DNA of 64,000 nt. Origin: Imbricaverruca yamaguchii (Eukaryota; Arthropoda; Thecostraca; Neoverrucidae). Every line of letters starts with the position of its first letter. The first letter of the stretch is position 1. Below are positions 46,266 through 58,545 of the stretch, piece after piece. The stretch spans positions 2,708,501-2,772,500 of the forward strand of contig JAOTOL010001644.1 of the NCBI GenBank assembly GCA_034440575.1. The letters are read 5' to 3'. The position numbers were made by a program, and so were the translations under genes. Below the pieces are notes generated by a model. That model ran no database searches, had not been told where the DNA came from, and saw only the letters and a list, made by a program, of their open reading frames with translations.

Positions 46266-47040
46266 ACACACAGTGTGATAACTCAAGGAAATAATGGCCA
46301 GAAATGCATTCATCAATTATTTATTGACGCGATATTCGTGGCGCCCTTGCATCAGCAGATACCTGAAGCACACCGGATTACATATCTTATAAAAATTTCC
46401 ACAAAATTTGATATAGTAACAAGTCCACAAACATGAGCAACATTACGTGTGGAAAAAAAAAACAATACAAATGTGTACAAATGTTGTCGGAGTTTGACGA
46501 ATAATAAACGTAAGACTCGTTTTTATAACCTGGGCCAGTGAGACACCAAGCGATAGCTGAGAACATTCTCAATACTCTAAGTAATTTCAAAAGCGTACAA
46601 TTGTTCATAATATGCACCCTTTGAGCAAACAATAAGCCTTTATAATATTCTTTCAACTTTTTCGTTCCTCCAAGTTCCAATAAGGGTTTGAAAAAAAACG
46701 CACAACAGTGCACAACCCCAAACCAATACAAATGAAATCAGCGATCCTTTGGGTATATATACTGTAAATTTCTGCTGCATCTAACTTCCCCAACACCGAT
46801 GGTGATCAATCGTATCCTGGCAGGCCGCGGTGCGGTGCGGTGAGGTGGGGTGGGGTGGCCGACTCGGGCGGCACGGGGAAGCCCGAGCTGGACGCTGACG
46901 CGCACATCAGCTGGAGTGCTGACGGGGTGACTTGATCCAGCGGTCGCTATGTAACAAAAATCCCCTAACCGACGAGACGACTGATTCTAGATAGGTTACG
47001 TACTGAGCGTTTCACATGGCAGGCGAGCTGTCCTTGCCTG
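46266..47040. other. Unannotated; one GGTGC/GGGTG-type pentamer tract
   Basis: 46,829-46,860 is a short ggtgcggtgcggtgaggtgg tract. AT-rich 46.3-46.8 kb holds only unrecognised frames (114 codons, minus). This stretch is upstream of the receptor and could contain its promoter. Confidence 0.4.
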
Positions 47041-49260
47041 TAAGGGTTGGGTCGGTGTGATTGGATTTTGCGTACCATCAACATGGAGCTGTACGTCGGC
47101 AGAGAGGAATTAGTGGACTTGTTAACCAGTGCAAATGCGTTTGGCCTTGGCATCTGTTATGATCATGTGTTTGATCATAGTTTGCAATTGGTTAAGGAGA
47201 AAATTATGCAGGGTTATTTCCAGAGTGAGCCGTCGATTGCGAACATGCAAAAGGCGACCGACTTTACCGCTAACAACTTAAAAGGAATGTAGGTTAAGTG
47301 CAAGCGAGTCCTGGACAAATTCAGAAGTCAGTGTGCGACTTGTCTTTCGGGAGGCAAGGCGCTATCAGTGTCCCTGAAGCGTGGTGACGACGTCGTAAGT
47401 GATGATGAAGCCGAAACCGGCCGTGATAATCAAGCCCTGCAGGGAACGCGAGAAAGAGCGGTTAGAATCTGCGATCAGATCAGCACCCGTTCTCAGCGTC
47501 GGGCAACCTCAAGAGTTCCTCAACAGCAGAGTTATCCACAGTTCGCAGAGGCCGCCAAGCAAAGTGCTCGTGCTGAATGCATGAAGGATGCGGCTTTCGT
47601 GCTGCGACAGGTGGGCATCACCGGATCACCCCAGCAAGATTCGCCGGACTCTCAGAAGCTCTAAAGTGAGCCAACCCGTGTGCGTGTCAGGAGAGCGGGC
47701 GCTGACAATGTGTGTGCCAGCTGACTTGTCTGTGCACGGCTACCGAGTGTGACCCGCCGAGTGACGAACGATGCGGCGAAGACAGACATCATTTCCGCCC
47801 ATTGAAAGGTGCATAATGCCAAGGTGTCCGGCAGCCAGCAGCATGCAATTCGCCCAGATATCAGCTGAGGTGACACCGCAGGCACTCCTGTGCCATACGC
47901 CGCAGCGGCTGGTGCCTGCCGTCTGTCACCCGCACCGACTCAGCTTCATCTGCCGGCCAGCCGTCGACGCCATCCATTACCTACACTTCGGCGGTGCTTC
48001 ACGTCAAATGGGGTTTTGACTGGGCCGCAGAGCAATCTGTATACAAGCAGATGAGAGACGGAGATGAAGCTGCAGAACAAAATGTGTTCTGTACCACTCC
48101 GATGCCTTTGCAACTGACTGTATATGGTACTTACGTCTGGACCAACCCAACGCCGTCTTCAACCTGCTTTTGCCGGCCGTTGCTGATCCATTACAAGCGC
48201 GAGACAGCAGAGGCCACCCGGAAGGAACGCGACAGTGATGAATCCGAGACAAGTCTGCTGAGGCCTACCTACGTCACCGCAAAAGACTGCACCAGTCCCA
48301 GAGTGGTGTACAATATTGAACTCATCTCGATTGCTGGCAAAGTAGTGAACGTTCTGATCAACACCGGCAGCAGCATGACATGCACCATCTGTGGATGCAC
48401 ATCTCGCCAGATTAAGGACCTGTTTGCCGCCGTGGCTCCACCTGCCCGCGAGCGTACATGCCAGCTCGGACTCTCAACTATGCATGCCTAGATTCGATGC
48501 TTCGAGTACCTTTTCCACATTTATTGCCGCCTGGAGGTCAACGTGTACACCGTTTCTGGCGAAGAAAATAAGATGCGTGTGAAAGAAGGGTCGAAGAAAT
48601 GTCAGCAGCAGTCCAGGGAGACTGAGTCTTGCCGTGGATAAGCCCAGTTATGGTGTTTCGGGTCCGTGTGACGACTGGAGCACGGCTCGACGTCCCTTCG
48701 GAGACCCTGCATTAGGTGAGATCACTGGGATCGGCGAGGGTTTCGTGGTCCGTCGCTCAGTGATACTCGCTGCTCTGCAAAAATGCGAGCCTTGGATTCC
48801 GGTAGGTACATACAACAGGTGTGCCATTGGTACAGTTCAGCATGGCCCAGCCGTATCCACAGATCTATACGCCCGCCTCCGTGCACAACCTTCTGATGCA
48901 CGGTGCAACTGCGATACGATCTCTTCTTCGGATCGGCATGTACAGTAAGGAGATGCAGGAGAGCCAGCGTAAGCATGACAGGGAGCACCAACTCAGACAT
49001 GCCCGCAAGACGTCACAAACCGATACCATCTAGCATCAACTGCACTATCTCCTGATCCAGCGGCGGCCCGAAGGCGACTCCCAGCAGCATGGGCATCGGA
49101 AGACCACTGCGGCCTGAGATGCCCGAGGGGCCGCCCATTCAGCTGACATGAGTCGTTTGCTGGTGTCATCTGAGTCAGCTGGGGAGAGACGGTTCAAGCA
49201 ACATGCTTCGGTAGATGAAAAGATGAGTGGAGGAGAGAATGCTAATGAGGTAGACATTCT
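47041..49260 (+). pseudogene. Possible decayed LTR-retroelement gag/protease remnants
   Basis: Successive plus frames (47,047-47,292; 47,368-47,664; 47,994-48,491; 48,634-48,948; 48,821-49,033) share plus orientation and GC-balanced composition unlike their AT-rich neighbours. In the third, KVVNVLINTGSSMT resembles a retropepsin active site (usually hydrophobic-D-T-G-S), but with asparagine for the catalytic aspartate. EMQESQRKHDREHQL near 48,960 loosely resembles the basic region after an integrase core. No transcriptase motif, LTRs or primer site were found. Treat as a weak hypothesis; a host gene with several exons is the alternative. Confidence 0.3.
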
Positions 49261-49367
49261 AGAATGACACGAAATGTCAGTGGATGATAGAATGCTCCCC
49301 GAGTACTACGGCCTGTGGCCTGTTGAGTCAATGGAAATATCGTAGTCTTCCATATATTTTTTTGTGT

Positions 49368-49692
49368 TAAATTTGATCCGAGTTGTTGTTGGGGTGGCTT
49401 GACGAGCCAGGGTTCTATTGCTAAGCAGAGCTTGTTGCGTGAACCGTGGCCCCACCACCTGATTCATGAACTCCAGTTCAACGGCAGAATTTAGACCGAA
49501 AGTTTAACGTGCCGCCAATGCACCGACACGGCCGCCCGGTAGCTCGTCCCCGGCTTTATCGGGCCAGCTGCCAACTGACACTCTCGGCCTGGGGCTAAAT
49601 GCGAGCGCGCGAAGCGACTCGAACCCTATGTTGCCAGTACAGGGGAGACCAGTGCAGGCCAACGCTCTGACCAACTGAGCTTCCGGGGCGGC
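49368..49692 (-). mobile_element. SINE group B, near full length
   Basis: Read on the minus strand it starts gccgccccggaagctcagtt (A-box region), passes a B box (agggttcgagtcgc), then a long conserved body (agctggcccgataaagccgg, gtgtcggtgcattggcggca, ctaaattctgccgttgaact) and ends caccccaacaacaactcgga. It matches 60,513-60,835 over its entire length with few differences, in opposite orientation. Confidence 0.9.
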
Positions 49693-50439
49693 AATGTTAC
49701 CGGGATAGCTAATGTTATGCTTTTCTTCGAAACTATGAGTACATTATGTGATGCGATTGGTTCTGATCTTGTGTTTTCTATGTTTCTAAGTCAGGCTACA
49801 GTATCTCACCATGCGTTTAAAGAAAGTACCATACATTCGAGCACGTGCATTCTAACATGTGTATTACTACATAGGAGATTGGCCGGCTGTGACCTCACAC
49901 CCGACTTTATATGTGCCGATTCTATATGTGAATCGCATCCAAGCGGTATGCTTTGGAGTACTTTCAGCCACTTAGGACAAGGTCTTTGATCTTTTCTGCG
50001 TAACAATCACAAGGTGACATTTACAGTGTATAATGCTCGCATAACAAACGCTAAGTAAAAGTCATCCAATATATGAGAGCTTATCAACTTCGCCTATGAC
50101 ATCATCATGGTGTCACTATACATGATCGGACGTTGATCTTTTAAGCCAAGGTACTCTGGGTACTTGTATTTGTGTGTGCGCAATTTGAGTTGTCTACCTC
50201 AATTGGTTCCCAATACATTTTACGCAAGCAAAATGAGGGAGGCAAAATGCTTCCTCCTTTCTGACAGGCATAACTCTGACATTCCCGGGTTGAGCTATCT
50301 TTAAGACAACAGAGCCTCTCCATATGTTCCAAATTATGAAGCTCTTTCAATTAAGACCAAAATCGTCTCTGTACCTAGCATGCTCTGTCCGCAATTATTT
50401 CTGACAATCTTTTTCCCTAGAGTTATCACGGTGTGGGAC
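49693..50439. other. Unannotated sequence
   Basis: No gene was recognised. Confidence 0.4.
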
Positions 50440-50985
50440 GCTATGGCACGGGACTGTATGGTACGGGACGGTATGTCACGGGACGGTATGGCACGGGACA
50501 GTATGGCACGGGACGGTATGGCACGGGACGGTATGGCACGGGACGGTATGTCACGGGACGGTATGGCACGGGACAGTATGGCACGGGACGGTATGGCATG
50601 GGACGGCATAGCACGGGACGGTATGGCACGGGACAGTATGGCACGGGACGGTATAGCACGGGACGGCATGGCACGGGACGGTATGGCACGGGACGGTATG
50701 GCACGGGACGGTATGGCACGGGACGGTATGGCACGGGACGGTATGTCACGGGACGACATGGCACGGGACGGTATGGCACGGGACAGTATGGCACGGGACG
50801 GTATGGCACGGGACGGTATGGCACGGGACGGTATGTCACGGGACGGTATGTCACGGGACGGTATGGCACGGGACAGTATGGCACGGGACGGCATGGCACG
50901 GGACAGCATAGCACGGGACGGTATGGCACGGGACAGTATGGCACGGGACGGTATGGCTCGGGACGGTATGGCACGGGACGGCATG
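50440..50985 (+). repeat. 15-bp satellite ggacggtatggcacg, array 2
   Basis: About 36 highly homogeneous units of ggacggtatggcacg (variants ggacagtatggcacg, ggacggtatgtcacg), in the same orientation as array 1 about 4.2 kb to the left. It is more homogeneous than array 1. Frames of about 200 codons on both strands are artefacts. Confidence 0.95.
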
Positions 50986-51339
50986 GTGCCCGCAGGACGG
51001 CGCCGACGTCCATCCGCCCTCTAGCCACGTCCGGCACACGCTAATGGTCTGTACGACAGCAAGCAATGATGCGCCAGTAACGACGCACCGCTAATGTCAC
51101 GTGTGCCGACGGCAGGTGGAGAGCTGTGCAGACGCAGATCCCACTGCACGCCCGCTCTGTGCATGGCCGCTCCGGTGTCGAGTAGCTCGCCGGACCGGTG
51201 ATGGCAGCGGGAGCTGAAGAGCTTCATTGATGACGGACCGGGAACCAATTTCACCTTGCGCGGCGGAGAATGCAGAGCAGGAGTGTGTCAAACACTTGGG
51301 AGATTGACAAACGGTATGTTCGGGTGTGAGTTGTCAAAC

Positions 51340-51530
51340 GTCGCGTGCCTGAAGTACCTGGTGAGTTGTGTGAATCATCAGGCGCCGCGCGCCTGGATTG
51401 CATGGCGAATTGCGCGAATCATCAACTGTGGCGTGCCTGGAGTGCTGTGTGAATCATCAGCCGTCGCCTGCCTGGAGTGCTGGGTGAACAATTAACCGTC
51501 GCATGCCTGGAGTAACTGACGAGCTGCTTG
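51340..51530 (+). repeat. ~40-bp tandem repeat (gcctggagtgctgtgtgaat)
   Basis: About five diverged units sharing cgtgcctggagtgctgtgtg and aatcatcagccgtcg segments. Confidence 0.75.
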
Positions 51531-54500
51531 TTTTGCACCCCGTCATCTGCCATGTGTTTCAGTCGGATTATGTTTTGTCTACGAACTGTAAGCGGTTAAC
51601 TCGCTGTGTCCGAACGATGTGATCTCACACACCATTCAATATCAGGTAAGGGCAAGTTGAACTGTGGTACCTGCTGTAGTAAGCCTCTAGTGCCTAATGG
51701 CTCGCCTACCATAAAGTTAAGCTGCTAACAGCCGTGTTGACTTCAAATATTATCCAGCCGTTAGGTTTTCGAGACTTACCGACCGCAGGATCATGATGCT
51801 CGTCATTCGCAACGGCCATGCCTCTACTCCCAGACGTAAGACTAGTAGTTATGAAGTTGATTAAAGTCAGAAGAGATCAGTGGGCTTGGAGTGGATGGCT
51901 ATTGGAGTGGACGAGCTCAGAGTGAATCAGAGTTGGTGGTGGGACGGAACCTATCACAGCTTTCGTACCGAACCGCCGGCATCGGTAGGCAGATGATGGT
52001 GGTGGGACGGTGGGATGGTGGTGGGATTGTGGTGAGACAAGGGTGGTAGAGGCTCCTCGCCGTCCTCGTGCCGAACCGTCGGCGTCGATGAACAGATGCT
52101 GCTGGTGGGACGGAACAGAAGGTTATTGGTCTTCTACACTGTTGAAACCGATTCCGATAGATGGGAATAATCTATCTTGAAGACATGTGCTTTAGGAGGC
52201 TCATTCAGCAGTCCTATTGCTTCTGCCACAGCGGAGTCAGCAGTAGCAGGCTACAACTGTTCGCTGAATGTGATGGTGTCTCGTAAATGTCAGCCCTACT
52301 TCAGCACGTTTGTATCCGTAGCATGTCACCGTTTGCATAATTCCAGAAGGGCATGCCATGCCACCTCGAAAGTGTCCGGCCTGGTAATAGGTAGCTGTAC
52401 CGTGCTAGTAGTCAGACTGCAAGGTATAAAGTTATTTGTACGCATCCTAAGAAAAGCACGTTAAGATATACCTTACAGCAGATGACAAAGAAGCTCACGG
52501 TCTTCATCAATATTTTTATAGCGAGTCCATTTGTTTCCAATCCAGTAATATGCTACTTAACATAATGTATACTGGAGACTATTCAGCGATCATTCTTTCA
52601 GAATTCTTCGTATATGTTATGACATTCATACGGGAGAGGATATGGTCTATGTTGGAGGGATAACTGGGGTCACAAGTTAGTACCTCACTATTTGTGTGAT
52701 GCTCTTGGTTTTTTTTTTTTTTTTGCTTCCCTATGACTACTTCGTTGTATTTAATCTTGATCACCCCCCACCCCACAGATTCATTACAATTTTGCACCAT
52801 AGGACACCATCCCATTTTTGCACATGATTGAAGAACAATGGAAGGTTGTCACCTTCCATTGTTACGCTGTCATTCCACCTTGCTACGCTGTCATTCATAG
52901 TGTGATGCTTAATAGTTTTGGGATTACGCATGATCATTGGTGAATTTACTAGGTCACAAGTCATCCGAAATAAATCATGTTCATAGGCTTATGTCTTTAA
53001 TACTGGCACATCAAGGCGGATGACAAAATGGATATTTGCACTCCTCGAACTAGTGTGGCCACAGATGCAAATATTTCCGTGTTCGGAACCTTGAACAAGC
53101 TACATGAACATAATAGCCATCGATATGAAACACTAGAAACACATCCAACATAAACCGTGATGCATTGACATGCATGCATTGCATTGCATTGACGCACCGT
53201 GACCCGACAGGCCTTTTGTGACCCGTGACCCGACAGGCCTTTTTGCTGCTCTCCGCCCCGACAGTCCGGGTAGGATCGGATCGTTCAGATGAACTTGTGT
53301 CGTGTATGGACGGTGGAAGACTAGCTCAGGCTTGGCCCTTGCTCGAAATTATGCTGCACTATAACGTGAGTATGTAAGCAGTATAGTTTGTATCTATGCT
53401 CCTCAGCCACGCTGTTTATGTCGTACGCCTAATGTCAATAACCTTAATAATCGAAGCGCATAATAAAGTTATTAAACGCCTCATGTACACAACGTGCGAC
53501 TGAACCCCGCCACGTAACAAGGTATATTTATGGCTTTATATGTCGGTTATCTGATAATGCTGCAAGAGTGACTAGAAGTTTAAAGAACATGTCAAAACAT
53601 TTAAACCACCTAATATCACACCTGACCGATGTAATATTACACTGAGCTGATTGTCATTCATCAGCTTCCCGTATCCAGTAATGCAGCTATATATTTCTGG
53701 CGAGTTGGGTTAAGATTTTGAGGTCCCAAGCCTTTTCGGAAAAGGAAAGTGCACAATGACACTTTCTCGGTGTATAATAACACTTTTTGAAATATGCTTC
53801 AACAAACTCAGATCGACTGAGCATTTCTTGCACTTCCGCGTGCAAAAAGCAGCATGAGTGGCGAGGTTCGAAGATTGTTGGTTGGGACGATGTGCATTGG
53901 GAGCCCCGTATTTGCTTAACACAGCTGTCAACATGGAGCAGGAGCAGATCCAAGGGGCATGCGACACTCCTCCACAATACTAGAGTGCATCCGAGCCCCT
54001 AGTATTTTTGTCAGCTGAAACCACAGCTCTGAGTAGAGCATGCGCCCACTCAGAGAAACTCGAGCACATCCTCTTTGAATTTTATCCAATGAATGGAACA
54101 CCTAGAAAACGGCACCCCTCTACATCAGAATTCCTGGATCCGCCCCGCGCACTTGAGGAGGAAAATCATATAGCACACTAGAAGTTGGATGTAGCATAAG
54201 ACATTCACAAATTGACTCTATTAGGTGTCCAATTTTCAATTCCATTAAATCACTTTGAGCGATAACTTTCATGTCGATTAGAGTAGAATTACTTGCAAGT
54301 GGAATCGCACAAGACATAATTGTGTGCCCAATGGTTTGGAAGATCTCCGCCTTTGAACCATGATTGCATCATTCTGTTTTCAAATCGGAATATGTCTCCA
54401 GACTTTAGGACGTTAATGAGATCGCTGACCATTCTTCAAAGGGAAATATCTGGGTTCATATTTCTTGGCCTAGATCTTCTCGAAATATCATGAGCTCGTT

Positions 54501-54734
54501 TGAATGCATGAATTGCGTATATACCTCACGCTATGTATGACCAGTCGGCCTTTGACATAAATGTTTGTGAACGGTTGTTAGGATCATATGGGGTTGATAG
54601 AGTATCATGTGGGGGAGTGGCTGCACATAATTTAATGACAATATACTGTCAAATGTTCATCCAAGTATGTCAGCCACTATCATAGTGACTCGATGTCACC
54701 TGTAGACGCTAATTGGCGTGCGTTGGTCCTGCTA
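51531..54734. other. Mostly unannotated; small duplications and a perfect hairpin
   Basis: 52,834-52,846 and 52,851-52,863 are perfect 13-bp inverted arms (aacaatggaaggt and its complement) with a 4-nt loop, followed by a duplicated acgctgtcattc. About 51,940-52,120 holds a loose duplication around accgaaccgccggcatcggt. About 53,200-53,240 duplicates gtgacccgacaggccttt. No gene was recognised; frames stay below 100 codons. Confidence 0.5.
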
Positions 54735-55880
54735 CCGGCCGACACTGAAGGCTAAACTAACCCACCGATCGACACTGAAGGCCAGACTAACCAGTCGGCT
54801 GACACTGAAGGTCAAACTAACCTATCGATCGACACTGAATGTCAGGCTAGCCTATCGGCCGACACTGGAAGTCAGATTAACTTATCGGCTGACAGTGGAG
54901 GTCGCACTAACCTACCAACCGACACTGAAGGCTAAACTAACCCATCGATCGACACTAAAGGTCAGACTAACTTATCGGCCAGCACTGAAGGTCAGACTCA
55001 CCTATCGGCCGACACTGAAGGCCAGACTAATATGTCGGCCGACGCTGTCGGTCAAACTAACCTATTGGCCAACACAGAGATTCAGACTAACCTACCGGCC
55101 GACACTGAAGATCAGACTAACGCATTGGCCAACACTGAAGATCAAAGGTCCGACTAACATATATGCCGACACTGAAGGTCAGACTAACCTACCGGCCAAC
55201 ACTGAACATGTCAGAGTAACATATCAGTCGATATTGAAGGACAGACTAATCTACCGACCGGCTCTGAACATGTCATACTAACCTACCAGCCGATATTGAA
55301 GGTAAGACTAACCGTATCGGCCGACATTGAAGGTCAGACCAAGTATCGGCCGACACTAAAGGTCACACTGATCTACCGGCCGACACTCAACAGGTCAGTT
55401 TGTCGGCCGACACTGAGGAATTTGTCGGGTTTTCGGCCAAAAGTTGAAGGACAAGTCAGGTCAGGCTACAATCTGACTGAAAATCAGATCAGACTACCGG
55501 CTGACACAGAAGGTAGTCAGGATATCAGCTGATACTGAAGATCGTCAGGATACTAGCCGACACTGAAGGTCGTCAGGATAATAGCTGACACTGACGGTCG
55601 TCAGGACACTAACTGACACCGAATGTTGTCAGGATGTCAGGTGACACTGAAGGTCGCCAGAATACTAACTGGCACAGGGGGTCGTCAGGATACAAGCTGC
55701 CACTGAAGGTCGTCAGGATACCAGCTGACAATGCAGGTCGTCAGGATAACAGCTGACACTGAGGTCATGTCAGACTACTGGCCGACGCTGAAGGTCAGTT
55801 CCGTCCACCAGTCGACACTGTAGGTCACGTTAGCCACCGTCAAGGTCGCACCAGTCCACCAGCCGACAAAGGTCGGTTCA
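54735..55880 (+). repeat. 30-bp then 28-bp minisatellite (ccgacactgaaggtcagact)
   Basis: The left part has a 30-bp period (gacactgaag at 54,741 and 54,771) with the segment actaacctaccgg. From about 55,500 the unit changes to roughly 28 bp, with ggtcgtcaggata replacing that segment while gctgacactgaa is kept. About 38 units in all. Ten-residue repeats in the plus frames are artefacts. Confidence 0.93.
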
Positions 55881-57119
55881 GGTCACCAGTTGACAGTGGA
55901 CGCCATATCAGCCCGTCGAGCCGACTGTGAAGTTGGTCGCCGGCTTCTGGCGGACATCGATATCCACTGTCGCTGCTGCCATCGGCCACCCCCGAGGTCG
56001 AGCCACCGCAGGCTAACCAATCACCCCGTAACGGCGAGTGATCACACTGAGCAGCGCAAGCCTACCAATCACCCCGTAGCCACAAGTGATCGCTCACGCC
56101 GGCAATAGCCGCCGGCTATTTTTGGCCACGCACCGGCGACAGCCTCACAGTTGACGTTCGGCACTGTAGACTCCCCCGGTAGCTGGGCCGACACCGGCTG
56201 ACCCTCCGCCGGGTCACGTGACGGCCCTCCGCCGGGTCACGTGACGGTCGTGACGTGGAGGCGGCGCCACTGACCAGCCCGGGAGCTGGAGCCGAGCCGT
56301 CGCCAGGCCAGACGTACGTCAGTGAGGCACAGTCCGCATTAGCCAGTAGCTGTCTTATGCTGCACGTGCCGAGCAATGAGTCAGGCAGGGGCCCACGTGG
56401 GTCAGTCTGGCTGTGGGTGGCACGCTCGGCTCGAGAAGGCGAAATAAAGCCTGGGCCGGATACAGAGCGTGCGAGGTCCGAGGTAGTGCCTTATGTCTAT
56501 TCCTGCCATTAAGGGCGCGCTGACCTAGTAGTCGGCGCGCCCTTAAACCCGAATAATCAATCAATCCTGCCCATCCGATGTGGAAGCTTCTCGTTGCCCA
56601 GATGCTGGAGGGGCGGATACGGAACGAGCGGGATTCTTGGATAGTCACTTATTACATCCATTCCTTCCCGTCTCTCAGATTGCTGGCAGAATCCAGGAGT
56701 GCAGTAAAATTGTAATGGTTTGCAATTGTTCTGGTATCCCATTACTTGTGGGTTTGTCGATTCGCTGGTTTATTGCGAACTAAATAAATATAAGCAGTCC
56801 CGTTCTTGGAATAGCCACATATTTCAGCGAACAATCGCCATTCAAATTCTCTTCACCAGAAGTTACGTGCGTTGGAAGGGGCTTCCTCATGAATTATTTA
56901 TTGCTACAGAGGTGGGGCTCGCGTCAAGTCATTCGAGCTGGGCTGGATCTAAGCAGTTGAACTCAAATGCAAACCTTCGTTTTGTTCTTGTGCATGTCTA
57001 AGAGCTAAATAGTTCACAATAACAGCATAATTTATTTGGGAGCATACTCTCCTGTCATCGTCATCAACATGTGTTGCATAAAATAATATAATGGGTCTTC
57101 TATCTTGGGATATCCTTTC
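55881..57119. other. CpG-rich then AT-rich unannotated stretch
   Basis: 55.9-56.5 kb is CpG-rich and includes the paired E-boxes listed separately. No exon was recognised; frames up to 97 codons overlap on both strands. Confidence 0.4.
56213..56245. promoter_or_regulatory. Two GTCACGTGAC palindromes, 23-bp spacing
   Basis: 56,213-56,222 and 56,236-56,245 are both GTCACGTGAC, inside a duplicated ctccgccgggtcacgtgacgg. This is the E-box palindrome consensus bound by bHLH-zip factors of the Mitf/TFE and USF type (the CLEAR motif in vertebrates). It lies in CpG-rich sequence. No transcription start is visible, so function is inference. Confidence 0.45.
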
Positions 57120-57240
57120 TACACACACACACGCACGCGCACGCGCACGCGCACGGGCACGCGCACGCGCACGCACACGCACACGCACACGCACACACAC
57201 ACGCACACGCACACGCACACGCACACGCACACGCACACGC

Positions 57241-57326
<86 letters not shown>
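57120..57326. repeat. (AC)n/(ACGC)n microsatellite
   Basis: About 200 bp of AC dinucleotides with ACGC-rich left half. All frames of THTHTH, CVCVCV or RARARA type here are artefacts. Confidence 0.97.
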
Positions 57327-57328
<2 letters not shown>

Positions 57329-58541
57329 GAGGAAAGCCATACACATGGTATATAAGATATTCCATTTTTTTCGCCACCCTGGCAGGACAGCTTCTGAACG
57401 CACTTGCCTTCCCGTCCCTATAACAGGAGACCGAGCACACGGTCAGGCCGCACCCATTGTCCGGACCCGGTGGACAACGAATCGCGCCGGTAGCGTGAGG
57501 CGTGCCGCGGAACCCAAGGACCTGTTTGAAGGCAGGTCATGCTCGTGGGCCCAATTCTGCCGGCGCTGGTCGATCGGCGTTAATCTGGCCGCATGGCGAA
57601 CACTTCCCAATTGCTGCCATACTGTGCGTTGGAGCCGTATTGGGTAGCGGGTGGTGATGATTGCCAGCAATATTTAGTAATTGCTGCCATACCCTGGTTC
57701 AGAGCCGTATGGTCTAGCGGGTGGTGATGATTGCCAACAATACTTGGTTCAATCAAAGAGCTATTCTGACAATTTGTGATCCACCGATTATTATATAGAC
57801 ACGTTGGACATAATGTATCAGAATCCACGCACAAGCGCCATTTACATTGGATTAAGTTACTACATTAATCAAGCACTTACTATAAATTGTTCTTAATCTC
57901 GTTTTAGTACTCGCTCGCGTACGGCATTTTGACACCTTCACCAGCGCAAGGGGTGAGGCCCATGCGTTTTCAAGCGATGGGTTCTGGTGCCATGAAGCCA
58001 AAGCCAGCGTGCTGCACGTGACAACATCTCTCGATTGACACCTGGTTGGTACACTTTGGAAGGGGCAGAGGTGGTCACCGATCGACCTCCAAACTCAGCT
58101 TCGGGGCACTTGAAAATAACACACAAAAATCGAGACCTGTCATTCGTGATCTTTCCGTGTGAAATCAATAATAGATTTTAGTGAAATACCCAGCATGTCA
58201 TTTCTTAGTATTCATGGTTACGGATTACGTGCTATGTGGCACATTTCGAGTCATACAGCTACTCGTGCACACAGGCGAGCACGCAGATGCGCTCTCGCGC
58301 ACTCACCCACGAGTACTCACACACTCGCGCTCATGCACTAGCGCGTGCACGCGATTGCTTTTGTGCTAGCATACTCCCTCATTCTCGCATTCTCACACGG
58401 AGCATATTCTCACTATTACACAAATAAGCGTTTCGTTTTACGTAGTCCAGAGCTACCGCCCTCGCGTGCTCAGGTAGGTAGTGGAGACGCAGGGGATGTG
58501 CGCATAGGTGCTGTGGTCCTTCAACTGTCGTTGACCTCAGT
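57327..58541. other. Mostly unannotated; ~70-bp tandem duplication
   Basis: About 57,610-57,750 contains two diverged copies of an approximately 70-bp unit (attgctgccata, gagccgtat, tagcgggtggtgatgattgc). About 58,260-58,340 is rich in gcgc and cac motifs. No gene was recognised. Confidence 0.5.
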
Positions 58542-58545
58542 TTAA

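Noticed and set aside
44769..46316. 515-codon frame fusing repeats to the receptor
   Set aside because: Upstream part is stop-free 15-bp satellite; downstream of 44,924 the frame reads into the intron past a good donor site.
52834..52863. microRNA precursor
   Set aside because: A 13-bp stem with a 4-nt loop is far shorter than a Dicer substrate.
57091..57440. THTHTH and CVCVCV frames
   Set aside because: Produced by the (AC)n microsatellite.
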